NCBI RefSeq assembly: GCF_900112285.1
Contig: NZ_FOKZ01000014.1
Span: 1-64,000, forward strand
Source: Polaromonas sp. OV174
GTDB lineage: Bacteria > Pseudomonadota > Gammaproteobacteria > Burkholderiales > Burkholderiaceae_C
DNA: 64,000 nucleotides
Reading direction: 5' to 3'
The notes under the pieces are model-generated. The model saw only the letters and a program-made list of their open reading frames with translations, ran no database searches and had not been told where the DNA came from. This document shows positions 9,268 through 16,842 of the stretch, one piece after another. The position numbers were made by a program, and so were the translations under genes. Position 1 is the stretch's first letter, and each line of letters starts with the position of its first letter.

Positions 9268-9344
9268 CGGTGTGTGGCGCAGCCTGGTAGCGCACTTGCA
9301 TGGGGTGCAAGGGGTCGAAGGTTCGAATCCTTTCACACCGACCA
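9268..9344 (+). tRNA. tRNA-Pro (anticodon GGG)
   Basis: 77 bases with encoded CCA. The acceptor stem CGGTGTG pairs with CACACCG; the anticodon stem CTTGC/GCAAG encloses loop ATGGGGT, giving anticodon GGG for proline codons CCC/CCU. The T-arm has the usual GTTCGAATC. The 3' half is the apparent attachment site of the integrative element that begins immediately downstream. Confidence 0.97.
9331..9339. other. Candidate attL core at the tRNA-Pro 3' end
   Basis: TTTCACACC in the acceptor arm recurs at 14118-14126. Phage P4-type integrases normally use tRNA 3' ends, so this is the natural crossover region. Only nine bases are identical, so the true core may be longer and diverged. Confidence 0.5.
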
Positions 9345-9358
9345 TTACGAACGACAGA

Positions 9359-9391
9359 AGCCTCTAGGGAGTGATTCCTCGAGGCTTTTTT
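9359..9391 (+). terminator. Terminator after tRNA-Pro
   Basis: AGCCTC (9359-9364) pairs with GAGGCT (9381-9386), followed by a T-run to 9391. It lies inside the integrated element, which therefore supplies a new terminator for the tRNA. Confidence 0.75.
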
Positions 9392-9458
9392 CATTGGTAA
9401 ATCAATGTCTTATGCTGCAGCGGCGTACAAGGTCCGACATTGACATGCACCCCAAAGC

Positions 9459-9518
9459 GGGGGAACATGTAGGGGAACAAGTGGGGTAAGTCGGGCTTTT
9501 GGGGGTAAATGTTCCCCC
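9459..9518. promoter_or_regulatory. Candidate left integrase arm sites
   Basis: GGGGGAACA (9459-9467), AGGGGAACA (9471-9479) and the inverted TGTTCCCCC (9510-9518). The same motif recurs near the right end of the island, as expected of arm-type sites bound by the integrase N-terminus. Confidence 0.45.
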
Positions 9519-9559
9519 ATCCCCCAATGACAGACCTCAACCCTTTGGAGCCGTTCCCC

Positions 9560-10798
9560 ATGCTGACCGATGCCGAATGCAAAAATGCGACTTGCCCACC
9601 TGACAAAAAACGGGCGCGGCTGGCGTGTTCCGGCGGGCTGTATCTGGAAATCAGTCCGGCAGGATCGAAGCGCTGGTTTTGGAAATACCGCAAGGACGGC
9701 AAAGAAGGCCGTATGGCGCTGGGCAGTTACCCCGACGTTGGACCAAAGAAGGCACGCGAGGAAATGACCGCAGCAAAACTCATGAAATCCGGCGGCCGTG
9801 ATCCTGTGATGGTGCGCAAGATTGAAAAGCTGAAAGCCATCACACCGGCGGGCGATACCTTCAAGGCAACGGCGCTGGAATGGTACGAACAAAAGTTAGA
9901 CAGTTGGAGCAGTCATTACGCCATCCGGGAAAAGCGCAACCTTGAAAAAGATCTTTTCCCGTTCTTTGCGAGTCGGCGTATTGGGGATATCGAGGCCATA
10001 GAGCTACTGGCAGTAATACGGCGGGTAGAGGAGCGTGGCGCTTTGGACGTGGCACACCGGGTGTTGACCACGGCGGGGCAGGTTTGGCGCTATGCAGTGG
10101 CGACAGCACGGGCGAAGCGGGATGTGACCCCGGATATTCGCGGGGCGCTTAAGCCACACCGGGGAAAACATTTTGCAGCTATTACCGAGCCGGTGAAGCT
10201 GGGTGGACTGATCCGGGCCATCCGTGGCTATCAAGGTGGGCCAATAGTCCGGGCGGCACTCCAACTGGCACCTATACTGTTTCAGCGACCCGGCGAACTG
10301 CGCGGCATGGCATGGGCCGAAATTAACCTAGACACGGCGCTGTGGACTATTCCGGCCATGCGAATGAAGCGCGGCAAAGACGGTAAGGAAAACGGCGACC
10401 CACACCTTGTACCGCTACCCACTCAGGCGGTGGAGATTTTGCGCAAGCTACACCCACTGACCGGACACGGCGTTTTAGTGTTTCACGGAGAGCGCAGCCA
10501 TAACCGGCCTATCAGTGATGGCACCTTACGAGCGGCGCTGCTAACCATGGGTTTTGGGCCTGACGTGCAAAGCGTGCATGGTCTGAGGGCCACCGCACGC
10601 ACGCTGTTGGCAGAGGAGTTGAACGTTGAACCGCTGGTGATCGAAGCGCAGTTAGCCCACGCGGTGAAGGATGCTAACGGGCGGGCCTACAACCGCACGC
10701 AGTACCTAAAACACCGTGTCACGATGATGCAGCAGTGGGCTGATTATCTGGACAAGCTAGCCATCGGTGCAGACGTGATCCAGTTCAAGGCGGCTTAG
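9560..10798 (+). CDS. Tyrosine-type site-specific integrase, phage P4 family
   Basis: 412 residues from ATG 9560, chosen because GGAG (9547-9550) precedes it and the start MLTDAECKNA matches the family; in-frame ATGs at 9509 and 9527 are possible. Domains: N-terminal DUF4102 arm-binding fold (about 1-80), central SAM-like domain (90-190), C-terminal catalytic domain. Expected catalytic residues are visible: Arg in QRPGELRG, His and Arg in VHGLRATART, Tyr in AYNRTQYL. Catalyses integration and excision at the tRNA-Pro site just upstream. Complete, with no frameshift. Confidence 0.93.
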   Translation: MLTDAECKNATCPPDKKRARLACSGGLYLEISPAGSKRWFWKYRKDGKEGRMALGSYPDVGPKKAREEMTAAKLMKSGGRDPVMVRKIEKLKAITPAGDTFKATALEWYEQKLDSWSSHYAIREKRNLEKDLFPFFASRRIGDIEAIELLAVIRRVEERGALDVAHRVLTTAGQVWRYAVATARAKRDVTPDIRGALKPHRGKHFAAITEPVKLGGLIRAIRGYQGGPIVRAALQLAPILFQRPGELRGMAWAEINLDTALWTIPAMRMKRGKDGKENGDPHLVPLPTQAVEILRKLHPLTGHGVLVFHGERSHNRPISDGTLRAALLTMGFGPDVQSVHGLRATARTLLAEELNVEPLVIEAQLAHAVKDANGRAYNRTQYLKHRVTMMQQWADYLDKLAIGADVIQFKAA

Positions 10799-10904
10799 CT
10801 TTTTAACCGTACCCAGCACGTATTAATTACCCGTAGTCACAACCGGTACAGCTTGATCCGGCAGCGCTGGCTTCTTATCAAGGTGAGAGGTAAAGAGTAC
10901 AACC

Positions 10905-11549
10905 ATGGAAAATTTATCGCAGTGGGACTTTAAGTCCGAGTTCACTGGATCGGAAGCCGCAGCATTGATATTGGGGATTGATCCGGTTGAAATTGGGTCT
11001 GCTCAGGACGTGAATCGAGCGGTTATCGATCGTATGGAACTAAGCTATTACAGTGCTAGATATCGCTTAATTCGCAACCTTACTCCATCTACTGAAGGTG
11101 ACTACTTGCCACCTAAAGCAGATCAGTTGCGCAGCTTGCGCATGACCGAGTTTGATGATCCAGACAATGAAAATGATGTTAGCGAATGGTTGGGGGCCGT
11201 GCAATCCGACTTCCCATATCAGAAATTTACAAGGATCGAGCTATCTCGTTGGCTTGCAGCTATTGGAGTTAAGTCTATTTATCGCTTCGAGTTGGAGCAA
11301 ACTGGAGTTTCCGATAAACCTCAAGGAAATTGGCCTTGGGGTGAGCACCACACGAAAACTTTGGGGTATCTCGAATCGGCGGCGAAAAAGTGGTGGGTGA
11401 ACTATGACCCTTCAGATGTATCAACCGCCCCCTTAAATGCGACCGTCATCAAATGGCTCCAAACTGAATTCGGGATATCTAAAACCAAAGCTAATTCCAT
11501 CGCATCAATGCTCAGGGCTGACGGTCTGCCAACCGGACCGCATACATAG
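10905..11549 (+). CDS. Conserved island protein of unknown function
   Basis: 214 residues; not assigned to a named family. No signal peptide or membrane segment. Two parts can be seen: an N-terminal region (about 1-120) with a possible short helix-turn-helix, and a C-terminal segment starting WPWGEHHTKTLGYLESAAK and continuing with WWVNYDPSD, TAPLNATVIKWLQ and a final MLRADGLPTGP. From memory, similar C-termini are common in proteins next to integrases in proteobacteria, so it is probably an accessory or DNA-binding protein of the element. First gene after the integrase, about 105 bases downstream. Confidence 0.6.
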   Translation: MENLSQWDFKSEFTGSEAAALILGIDPVEIGSAQDVNRAVIDRMELSYYSARYRLIRNLTPSTEGDYLPPKADQLRSLRMTEFDDPDNENDVSEWLGAVQSDFPYQKFTRIELSRWLAAIGVKSIYRFELEQTGVSDKPQGNWPWGEHHTKTLGYLESAAKKWWVNYDPSDVSTAPLNATVIKWLQTEFGISKTKANSIASMLRADGLPTGPHT

Positions 11550-11609
11550 TGGTCCGACCCTAGTAAAGCCAATAACAGTGCGGCTCTACGTGGTTACCCG
11601 GGGTAATCC

Positions 11610-11628
11610 GACCCATGTTATCTGGGTC
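11610..11628. promoter_or_regulatory. Inverted repeat upstream of the AlpA-like gene
   Basis: GACCCA-TGTTATC-TGGGTC, perfect 6-base arms, about 85 bases before the AlpA-like start. CGACCCT motifs lie nearby. A plausible regulator operator within an otherwise empty 160-base gap; no direct support. Confidence 0.35.
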
Positions 11629-11711
11629 AATCGACCCTATTATTGAAACTCAAAATCTCCGACAGTTACCCCATCGCAACAACGGCATACAAAGCCGGAT
11701 AGGGGTCAACA

Positions 11712-11957
11712 ATGGCAATCTTAAGAATGCCCGCAGTGAAAGCGGAAACAGGGCACCGCAGCCATGCCAGCATCTACAACGCAATCAGGGAAGGGCTTTT
11801 CACCACAGGGGTTGCCATTGGGCAGCGCTCAAAAGGCTGGCCCTCCGATGAAGTGCAGGCCATCAATGCGGCGCGGATTGCTGGTAAATCAGATGCTGAG
11901 ATTCGTGAGCTAGTTCAGCACTTGCACGCCAAACGCAGAGCCCTCATCTTGAGTTGA
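11712..11957 (+). CDS. AlpA-family phage-type regulator (likely excisionase control)
   Basis: 81 residues. The pattern RMPAVKAETGHRSHASIYN-AIREGLFTTGVAIG-QRSKGWPSDEVQAINAARIAGKS matches the AlpA/MerR-like HTH of P4-type satellites (PF05930-like): recognition helix near SHASIYN, the beta-wing GWP, and the trailing EVQAINAARIAG. AlpA proteins activate integrase or act as excisionase in such elements, which fits an island with a P4-type integrase. AGGGG lies a few bases before the ATG. The next gene starts 4 bases after the stop, so the two are probably co-translated. Confidence 0.8.
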   Translation: MAILRMPAVKAETGHRSHASIYNAIREGLFTTGVAIGQRSKGWPSDEVQAINAARIAGKSDAEIRELVQHLHAKRRALILS

Positions 11958-11961
11958 GGAT

Positions 11962-12897
11962 GTGCACGTGAAACACATTGCCGTTATTAAAAAACCGATT
12001 CTGCGCGCCAGCTCTCGGGCGGCGGATTCTGACAGAGCAAGGGGTGTCGCCTGCGAAATAATCTCCTTTCCAAACTCACAAAGTCCTAAAGGACGTATCG
12101 AAAAAAGGAGTCAAGAGACAAAAGGAGCGATTCAAGTCGGCCTCAATAGTGCTGTCAAGGCAAGGCTGGAGCAGTTTCAAGGCGACCGAAAAGATCTATT
12201 GAGTCTTTACCGTGAGCTGCGCGAATTGTGGGGGAACGACGTTTTTTATGGCACGCAGAGTTGCCACGAAAATATGAAATCCCGGTGTAAAAAGGGCTAT
12301 GCAAGTCTTGATCCAGCATTCGAAGCATTGCCGGGTTTCCTCTTGCACATGGGACCTAGACCATCTCCAGAGTTCAGCATAGATCGAGAAAATAATGATG
12401 AAGGTTATAGCCCAACAAACTGTCGTTGGGCGGATAAAGTCACCCAGACCCGAAATCGCTCCAATTCGATAACTCTCACGATAGGTAACGAGACCAAGAC
12501 TGTGAAGGAGTGGGCGAAGCAGGTGGGCCAACTGGAAAGTGTGCTTTATCGGCGAAGAGCGCAGGGGCTCAGCGACTATCAGGTGGTCTACGGGAAGCGT
12601 CCCGTAATTCTTCCATCCAGCAAATTCTGGCCGCCCCATAGCTGGGATGAACTAGAGGCCTGCGTTGACGCTTGCGCCAGATGGTCCAACGAACACCGCC
12701 GCGCACTCCGAGCCGAAATTAAGTCCAACATGGATTGGATAGATCGCGAGGCTGAATTCTTTTGCATACCTGCCCCTTTCCGTGAGACTGCGCGCACGGA
12801 TCTTCTAGACATCGAAAAGAAGTGGAGTGACGTTTACCAGCGATATGCAAAGCTTCTTCGAGTAGTGGCTCGCATTCCTGTCAACAGATATGAATAA
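11962..12897 (+). CDS. HNH/AP2-like DNA-binding protein of the island
   Basis: 311 residues with a GTG start. The central part (about 95-190) resembles phage HNH/AP2-type homing proteins: MKSRCKKGYAS, GPRPSPEFSIDRENNDEGYS, PTNCRWADKVTQTRNRSNS, then a WAKQVG segment. The usual I-x-V-C-x-x-W strand with metal-binding residues is replaced by ALPGFLLHMG, so nuclease activity is doubtful. The C-terminus (200-311) is helical and unfamiliar. The start is uncertain because the first 60 residues look unstructured. It could be a regulator, a decayed endonuclease or a defence effector; only the AP2/HNH-like core is supported. Confidence 0.55.
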   Translation: MHVKHIAVIKKPILRASSRAADSDRARGVACEIISFPNSQSPKGRIEKRSQETKGAIQVGLNSAVKARLEQFQGDRKDLLSLYRELRELWGNDVFYGTQSCHENMKSRCKKGYASLDPAFEALPGFLLHMGPRPSPEFSIDRENNDEGYSPTNCRWADKVTQTRNRSNSITLTIGNETKTVKEWAKQVGQLESVLYRRRAQGLSDYQVVYGKRPVILPSSKFWPPHSWDELEACVDACARWSNEHRRALRAEIKSNMDWIDREAEFFCIPAPFRETARTDLLDIEKKWSDVYQRYAKLLRVVARIPVNRYE

Positions 12898-12933
12898 CGA
12901 CTTACCGATGCACACGCCACAGAAAGCCACAAA

Positions 12934-13329
12934 ATGCCACAGAATTCGAAATTGAACGTCAAGCAGATTCAGGCCGTGCAATTAACTGCACAGGGAATGA
13001 GGTGCAACCTTGTTGCCACACAAGTTGGCATTGATCCCGGAACGCTTTCACGGTGGAGACGAATGCCATCGTTTCAACAAGAGTTGAGCAAACTTCTTGA
13101 GCAGAGTGAGCGTGAATGCGTTGACTCTTTTCGAGCAATCAAGACCATTGCTATTGAAAGATTGGCGGCGCTTCTAGACTCGAAAAATCAGACGATTGCG
13201 CTTAAGGCCATTGAGTTGGTGCTATCAAAAATCGACCTCCGATCGGCGAAAGTACCTCCCACGGATCCTTACTCGGAGCTCGAGAAAGCCCATTGGAACA
13301 GCATTCTTGATGAACTACTTCGGGCTTAA
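12934..13329 (+). CDS. Helix-turn-helix protein, terminase-small-subunit-like
   Basis: 131 residues. An N-terminal HTH (about 8-40; LTAQGMRCNLVATQVGID then PGTLSRWRR) resembles phage terminase small subunits and phBC6A51-type domains. A helical segment follows (RLAALLDSKNQTIALKAIEL), often seen after that HTH. No terminase large subunit or capsid gene is present, so a packaging role here is doubtful; it may let the island use a helper or act as a regulator. 36 bases after the preceding gene, same strand. Confidence 0.6.
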   Translation: MPQNSKLNVKQIQAVQLTAQGMRCNLVATQVGIDPGTLSRWRRMPSFQQELSKLLEQSERECVDSFRAIKTIAIERLAALLDSKNQTIALKAIELVLSKIDLRSAKVPPTDPYSELEKAHWNSILDELLRA

Positions 13330-13371
13330 GCCGCGCTACTTTGGTGGATAACGCCTACCCTTTTGAGATGC

Positions 13372-13941
13372 TTACCGTTCAAGCTTAGCGCAAGATCGAA
13401 TCACTAGGGTGCTTAAAACTTTTTCAAAGTTGTCGGACTCTGGTAACGCGACCTTTCCGTCACGAGTCCAATAAAAGGGTTTAAATCCGACATACCCTCC
13501 CATTCGATTTTTCGAGTTCACCTCGCCGCACACAACGTCAATGACTGGCGGGCCTGAAGCATCCTCGACGCTGTAAAAGTTGCGGGCAGCGACTCCAATG
13601 TAGGCCTTGACGTTACGAAATTCAGTGCTCTTCGGATCTATCATGCGTTCTGTTATTCGGGCTTTTGCTTGAGCTTCCAAAAGCTTAGGCTGCTGGGACC
13701 GCTCCTCCGGGCTCATTGCATTGGTAGCCAAGCTGTGCTGAAGAAAGCGGTCGTTTTCAACTTCTTTCTGCTTTGCGCGACGTTGCGCATCCTCGGCAAC
13801 TGTTCCAAGGGAACCAAGACAGGGCGAATCTTGAAAGACTGTTTGACCGTTTACCGTACAACGGTAAACAGCCAGCGCGTTTGAAATGGATGCCAGAAAG
13901 AGAAAGGCGACAAGTGCAAATTTCAAGAACGGCAGCTTCAT
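13372..13941 (-). CDS. DUF4124-type secreted protein
   Basis: 189 residues. Signal peptide of about 24 residues (hydrophobic FALVAFLFLASISNALA) followed by the DUF4124 start VYRCTVNGQTVFQDSPC. The remainder has a lysine/glutamate coiled stretch and a C-terminal alpha/beta part with a CGEVNSKNRMGGYVGFKPFYW segment, seen in proteins of unknown function. Probably periplasmic. It is the only gene on the minus strand within the element and lies next to its right end, like a cargo gene. Confidence 0.68.
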   Translation of the reverse strand: MKLPFLKFALVAFLFLASISNALAVYRCTVNGQTVFQDSPCLGSLGTVAEDAQRRAKQKEVENDRFLQHSLATNAMSPEERSQQPKLLEAQAKARITERMIDPKSTEFRNVKAYIGVAARNFYSVEDASGPPVIDVVCGEVNSKNRMGGYVGFKPFYWTRDGKVALPESDNFEKVLSTLVIRSCAKLER

Positions 13942-14034
13942 TGGGCGGTACTTTGTATGGATTTTGAAAGCTGAGGATAACCTAGGCTAACGGTCTGCTC
14001 TGAGCTAACTTTGATGGGGTATCAAAATTAGAAA

Positions 14035-14055
14035 GGGGGAACAGACGGGGGAATA
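14035..14055. promoter_or_regulatory. Candidate right integrase arm sites
   Basis: GGGGGAACA (14035-14043) and GGGGGAATA (14047-14055). They duplicate the motif found between the tRNA and the integrase, about 70 bases inside the presumed right end. Confidence 0.42.
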
Positions 14056-14117
14056 AAATGACATTTCAAAAAAGAAGAGCTAGTATTTATGCGGGTTTCT
14101 AGCCTTCTTTCAAGCGG

Positions 14118-14126
14118 TTTCACACC
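14118..14126. other. Candidate attR of the tRNA-Pro element
   Basis: TTTCACACC repeats the tRNA acceptor arm. Eleven bases further is a strong terminator hairpin, plausibly the original tRNA-Pro terminator displaced by integration. Confidence 0.42.
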
Positions 14127-14136
14127 ATATGAATCG

Positions 14137-14171
14137 AGGACTTAGAGTAGAAATGCTCTAAGTCCTTTCTT
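14137..14171 (+). terminator. Strong terminator next to attR
   Basis: Perfect 11-bp stem AGGACTTAGAG/CTCTAAGTCCT, 8-base loop, then a pyrimidine/T tail. No gene on the plus strand ends just before it, which fits an origin as the pre-integration terminator of tRNA-Pro. I recognise nothing in 14172-14296. Confidence 0.7.
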
Positions 14172-14346
14172 CTTTCTACCTTCAAATTCATCCATTGTCC
14201 CAACTGCGGGCAAAGCTGGAGATGATCTCAGTCGTTGTTGATCGTCTGCTGCTCGGCTATTGGATATCCGCCCCATTTACGGCGGAAAACGCGGTATGAA
14301 TCGCCCCGGGTTTTGTGGAGGCTCCAATCTCTGAGAGGATTGAGCC

Positions 14347-14676
14347 ATGAAGAAGTCGAACAAGTTTTCCCCCGAAGTCCGTGAGCGCGCAGTGCGCATG
14401 GTGCAGGAGCACCGAGGCGAGTACCCCTCGTTGTGGGCGGCCATTGAATCGATTGCCCCCAAGATCGGTTGCGTGCCCCAGACGCTGAATGAATGGGTCA
14501 AGCGCGATGAAGTCGATACCGGCGCCAGGGTCGGCACGACCACGACCACGTCCGAGCACGAACGCGTGAAAGCGCTGGAGCGCGAGGTCAAGGAACTGCG
14601 CCGGGCCAACGAAATTCTTAAACTGGCCAGCGCGTTTTTCGCCCAGGCGGAGCTCGACCGCCGACTGAAGTCTTGA
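14347..14676 (+). CDS. IS3-family transposase OrfA
   Basis: 109 residues. The N-terminal helix-turn-helix (about 10-60, [15 protein letters not shown] then [21 protein letters not shown]) binds the IS ends; a C-terminal leucine-zipper-like coiled coil ([21 protein letters not shown]) mediates oligomerisation. The start overlaps no host gene. OrfB follows in the -1 frame with a 4-base overlap, the usual arrangement for making an OrfAB fusion by frameshifting; a T-rich run near 14636 could be the slip site, but this is not certain. Confidence 0.92.
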   Translation: MKKSNKFSPEVRERAVRMVQEHRGEYPSLWAAIESIAPKIGCVPQTLNEWVKRDEVDTGARVGTTTTTSEHERVKALEREVKELRRANEILKLASAFFAQAELDRRLKS

Positions 14677-15584
14677 GGACCTTCATCGATCAGCACCGCC
14701 ACACGCATGGGGTCGAGCCGATCTGCAAGGTGCTGCAGATTGCCCCGTCCGGGTACAGACGGTATGTGGCTCGGCAACGTGACACGGCGCGGCTGAGCAA
14801 GCGCGCCCAGCGCGATGCCGCCTTGTTGCCGCACATCGAACGCGTCTGGCAGGCCAACCTGCAGGTCTACGGTGCCGACAAGGTCTGGATGCAGATGAAC
14901 CGTGAGGGCATCGCCGTGGCACGCTGCACCGTCGAGCGTCTGATGCGCCACCTAGGCTTGCGTGGCGTCGTTCGAGGCAAGGTGGTGCGCACCACCGTCA
15001 GTGACCGCAAGGCGGCTTGTCCGCTGGACCGGGTCAAGCGGCAGTTCCGGGCGGACCGACCGAACCAACTCTGGGTTTCGGACTTCACCTATGTCTCGAC
15101 CTGGCAGGGCTGGCTGTACGTGGCCTTTGTCATCGACGTGTACGCGCGGCGCATCGTAGGCTGGCGGGTGAGCAGTTCGATGCGCACGGACTTCGTGCTG
15201 GATGCGCAGGAGCAGGCGTTGTACGCCAGGCAGCCTGAGCGTGATGGGACACTGATTCACCACTCGGACAGGGGTTCGCAATACGTCGGCATCCGCTACA
15301 GCGAGAGGCTGGCCGAGGCCGGCATTGCGCCTTCGGTGGGCAGCAAGGGAGACAGCTACGACAACGCCTTGGCCGAGACGATCAACGGGCTGTACAAGGC
15401 CGAACTGATCCACCGTCGCGCACCCTGGAAGACCAAGGAATCAGTGGAGCTGGCAACCCTTGAATGGGTCGCTTGGTTCAACCACCACCGATTGCTGGAA
15501 CCCATCGGGTATATCCCACCTGCAGAAGCTGAGGCAAACTACTACAGGCAACTCGCCAATCAGGCCACCACGGTGGCGGCCTGA
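14673..15584 (+). CDS. IS3-family transposase OrfB (DDE integrase)
   Basis: 303 residues. Retroviral-integrase-like (rve) catalytic domain with the DDE triad visible: Asp in WVSDFTYV, Asp in HHSDRGSQY, Glu in [10 protein letters not shown] preceding HTH_21-like segment is present. Catalyses strand transfer of the IS. It is in the -1 frame to OrfA and its frame is open further upstream inside OrfA, so it is probably expressed as an OrfAB fusion as well as from the TTG at 14673. Undamaged. Confidence 0.93.
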   Translation: MRTFIDQHRHTHGVEPICKVLQIAPSGYRRYVARQRDTARLSKRAQRDAALLPHIERVWQANLQVYGADKVWMQMNREGIAVARCTVERLMRHLGLRGVVRGKVVRTTVSDRKAACPLDRVKRQFRADRPNQLWVSDFTYVSTWQGWLYVAFVIDVYARRIVGWRVSSSMRTDFVLDAQEQALYARQPERDGTLIHHSDRGSQYVGIRYSERLAEAGIAPSVGSKGDSYDNALAETINGLYKAELIHRRAPWKTKESVELATLEWVAWFNHHRLLEPIGYIPPAEAEANYYRQLANQATTVAA

Positions 15585-15784
15585 CTTAAACCAACCAGCC
15601 TCCACGAAAGTCGGGGCGATTCAGTACGTTTTCAGAGCATTCCGACGGGCCGCCGCTGGAAAGTGGGTTGTTCCCTTTGGCCGAAGTCGTTCAGATTGAG
15701 GCTGAGGATTTTGGCGAGACCGGTGAACCCCATCCCACCAAGTCGCTCGACTTGGGGTCACCTGAGTGGCGAAGCCAGCCCGCC

Positions 15785-16678
15785 TTACTGCCCGTCTGCC
15801 AACGCAGTGAACCAGTCTGGGTTGACGACCACCCGCGGCACCAACTCTGTCGTCACGCCCAGCGACAACTCCCTCAGCTTTTCCGCAAGTTCGTCTCCGT
15901 CGACCAAGTCAATGGGCGGAGCACCGTCTCGTGTGGCCTCTTTGACGGCCGCCGGCGTGAACGTGCCCGTGGTAATGAAAAGCCCCTTATCAGCACGCCC
16001 CACCATAGCACCACGGAAGTCCCGTATTTCGCTTGAACCTACCGAGCCCTTGTATCGCTTGCACTGGAACAGCACGTGAAAGCTCATGAACCCGTTGATA
16101 CGAGCTATGCCCTTGCCGTCAATACTTCCGTCCCCGGTGCGGCCCGTGACCTCCACCGCAACGAACCCTGACTCACGAAGAATTCGCTGAACCAGGCGTT
16201 CAAAGCCCTGTGGACTAACCTGCTGAGTCAAAACGATATTAAGCTTGTCTTTCCAGCGCTCCTCCTCAGGAAGCTCTTTGCCAATCTCTGGTTCATCGAT
16301 TTTTTTCGACTGCTTTTTGGCAGGCTCTTGCTTGTCATTGGCACGGACAAACTTGACGATGTCCGTTGGGTCAATGGTTTCTGCCGAGGTTCCCTTGGCG
16401 GTAAGGGACCAGACCCCACGGGTGGAGTTTTCCAGAAGACCAAATTTCTTCAGGTAGGTGCGTGCCCACGCAAGGCGGTACCCGACCTCAGTCATGTTGC
16501 TCTTCTCCGGGTCATGCATTTGGGCAAGCACGTCCTCTGATAAATTTGCTACCTCTACCGTCTTAGCGTAAATCTCCTCAATGGAGCCAGACCCGCCAAG
16601 GTCACGCAACGCCTTAAGCAGCGGCGTGAATAGCTCATCGAACGTTGGCATTACGGATGTCTTGGGGTTCGCACTCAT
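15785..16678 (-). CDS. mrr: Mrr-type restriction endonuclease (type IV)
   Basis: 297 residues from ATG 16678; ATG 16651 (MPTFDELFTPLL) is an alternative matching the E. coli Mrr start. N-terminal winged-helix Mrr_N domain (about 5-95), charged linker (100-150), C-terminal PD-(D/E)xK domain: ERLVQRILRESGF, then GRTGDGSIDGKG with the catalytic Asp, FQCKRYKG with the QxK, and a GLFITTGTFTPAAVKEA helix. Mrr proteins cut DNA with foreign methylation. Lying between an IS element and rdgC, away from any methyltransferase, it fits a solitary defence gene in a variable hot spot. Confidence 0.88.
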   Translation of the reverse strand: MSANPKTSVMPTFDELFTPLLKALRDLGGSGSIEEIYAKTVEVANLSEDVLAQMHDPEKSNMTEVGYRLAWARTYLKKFGLLENSTRGVWSLTAKGTSAETIDPTDIVKFVRANDKQEPAKKQSKKIDEPEIGKELPEEERWKDKLNIVLTQQVSPQGFERLVQRILRESGFVAVEVTGRTGDGSIDGKGIARINGFMSFHVLFQCKRYKGSVGSSEIRDFRGAMVGRADKGLFITTGTFTPAAVKEATRDGAPPIDLVDGDELAEKLRELSLGVTTELVPRVVVNPDWFTALADGQ

Positions 16679-16842
16679 GAGGGCCACTTTTCTGTTTTGG
16701 TGGAGTTCATGGAACAGAAGGATAGGTGGAGATTTAGATGACGTGCATACAGGGCTCAGGGGCCACGCCGCAGGACGTGGGGCTACCCGATTCTGGAGGC
16801 CGCAGCAAGCCAGGATGCGCGCCCACGGCCTGAGCTTTAGAC

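Larger units (their letters stand above)
9331..14126 (+). mobile_element. Compact integrative element in tRNA-Pro (about 4.8 kb)
   Basis: Bounded by the tRNA-Pro 3' end and a short repeat of it. It holds an integrase, an unknown gene, an AlpA-like regulator, an HNH/AP2-like protein, an HTH protein and a DUF4124 protein. GGGGGAACA-type motifs occur near both ends. By eye it is richer in A+T than its surroundings from about 10.9 to 14.2 kb and lacks the interspersed repeat found elsewhere. No replication or structural genes are evident, so it is a satellite-like or decayed island. Confidence 0.6.
14297..15623 (+). mobile_element. Complete IS3-family insertion sequence (1327 bp)
   Basis: Terminal inverted repeats of 27 bases, 24 identical (14297-14323 and 15597-15623, outer end TGAATCGCCCCG). 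A 3-base target duplication, GTA, flanks both sides (14294-14296 and 15624-15626), typical of IS3. Two overlapping ORFs encode the transposase. Ends, duplication and frames are intact, so it is probably recent and may still be active. Its flanks (about 14250-14296 and 15624-15760) were one continuous sequence before insertion. Confidence 0.93.

Noticed and set aside
9274..9489. ORF starting inside tRNA-Pro
   Set aside because: Overlaps the tRNA and its terminator; not coding.
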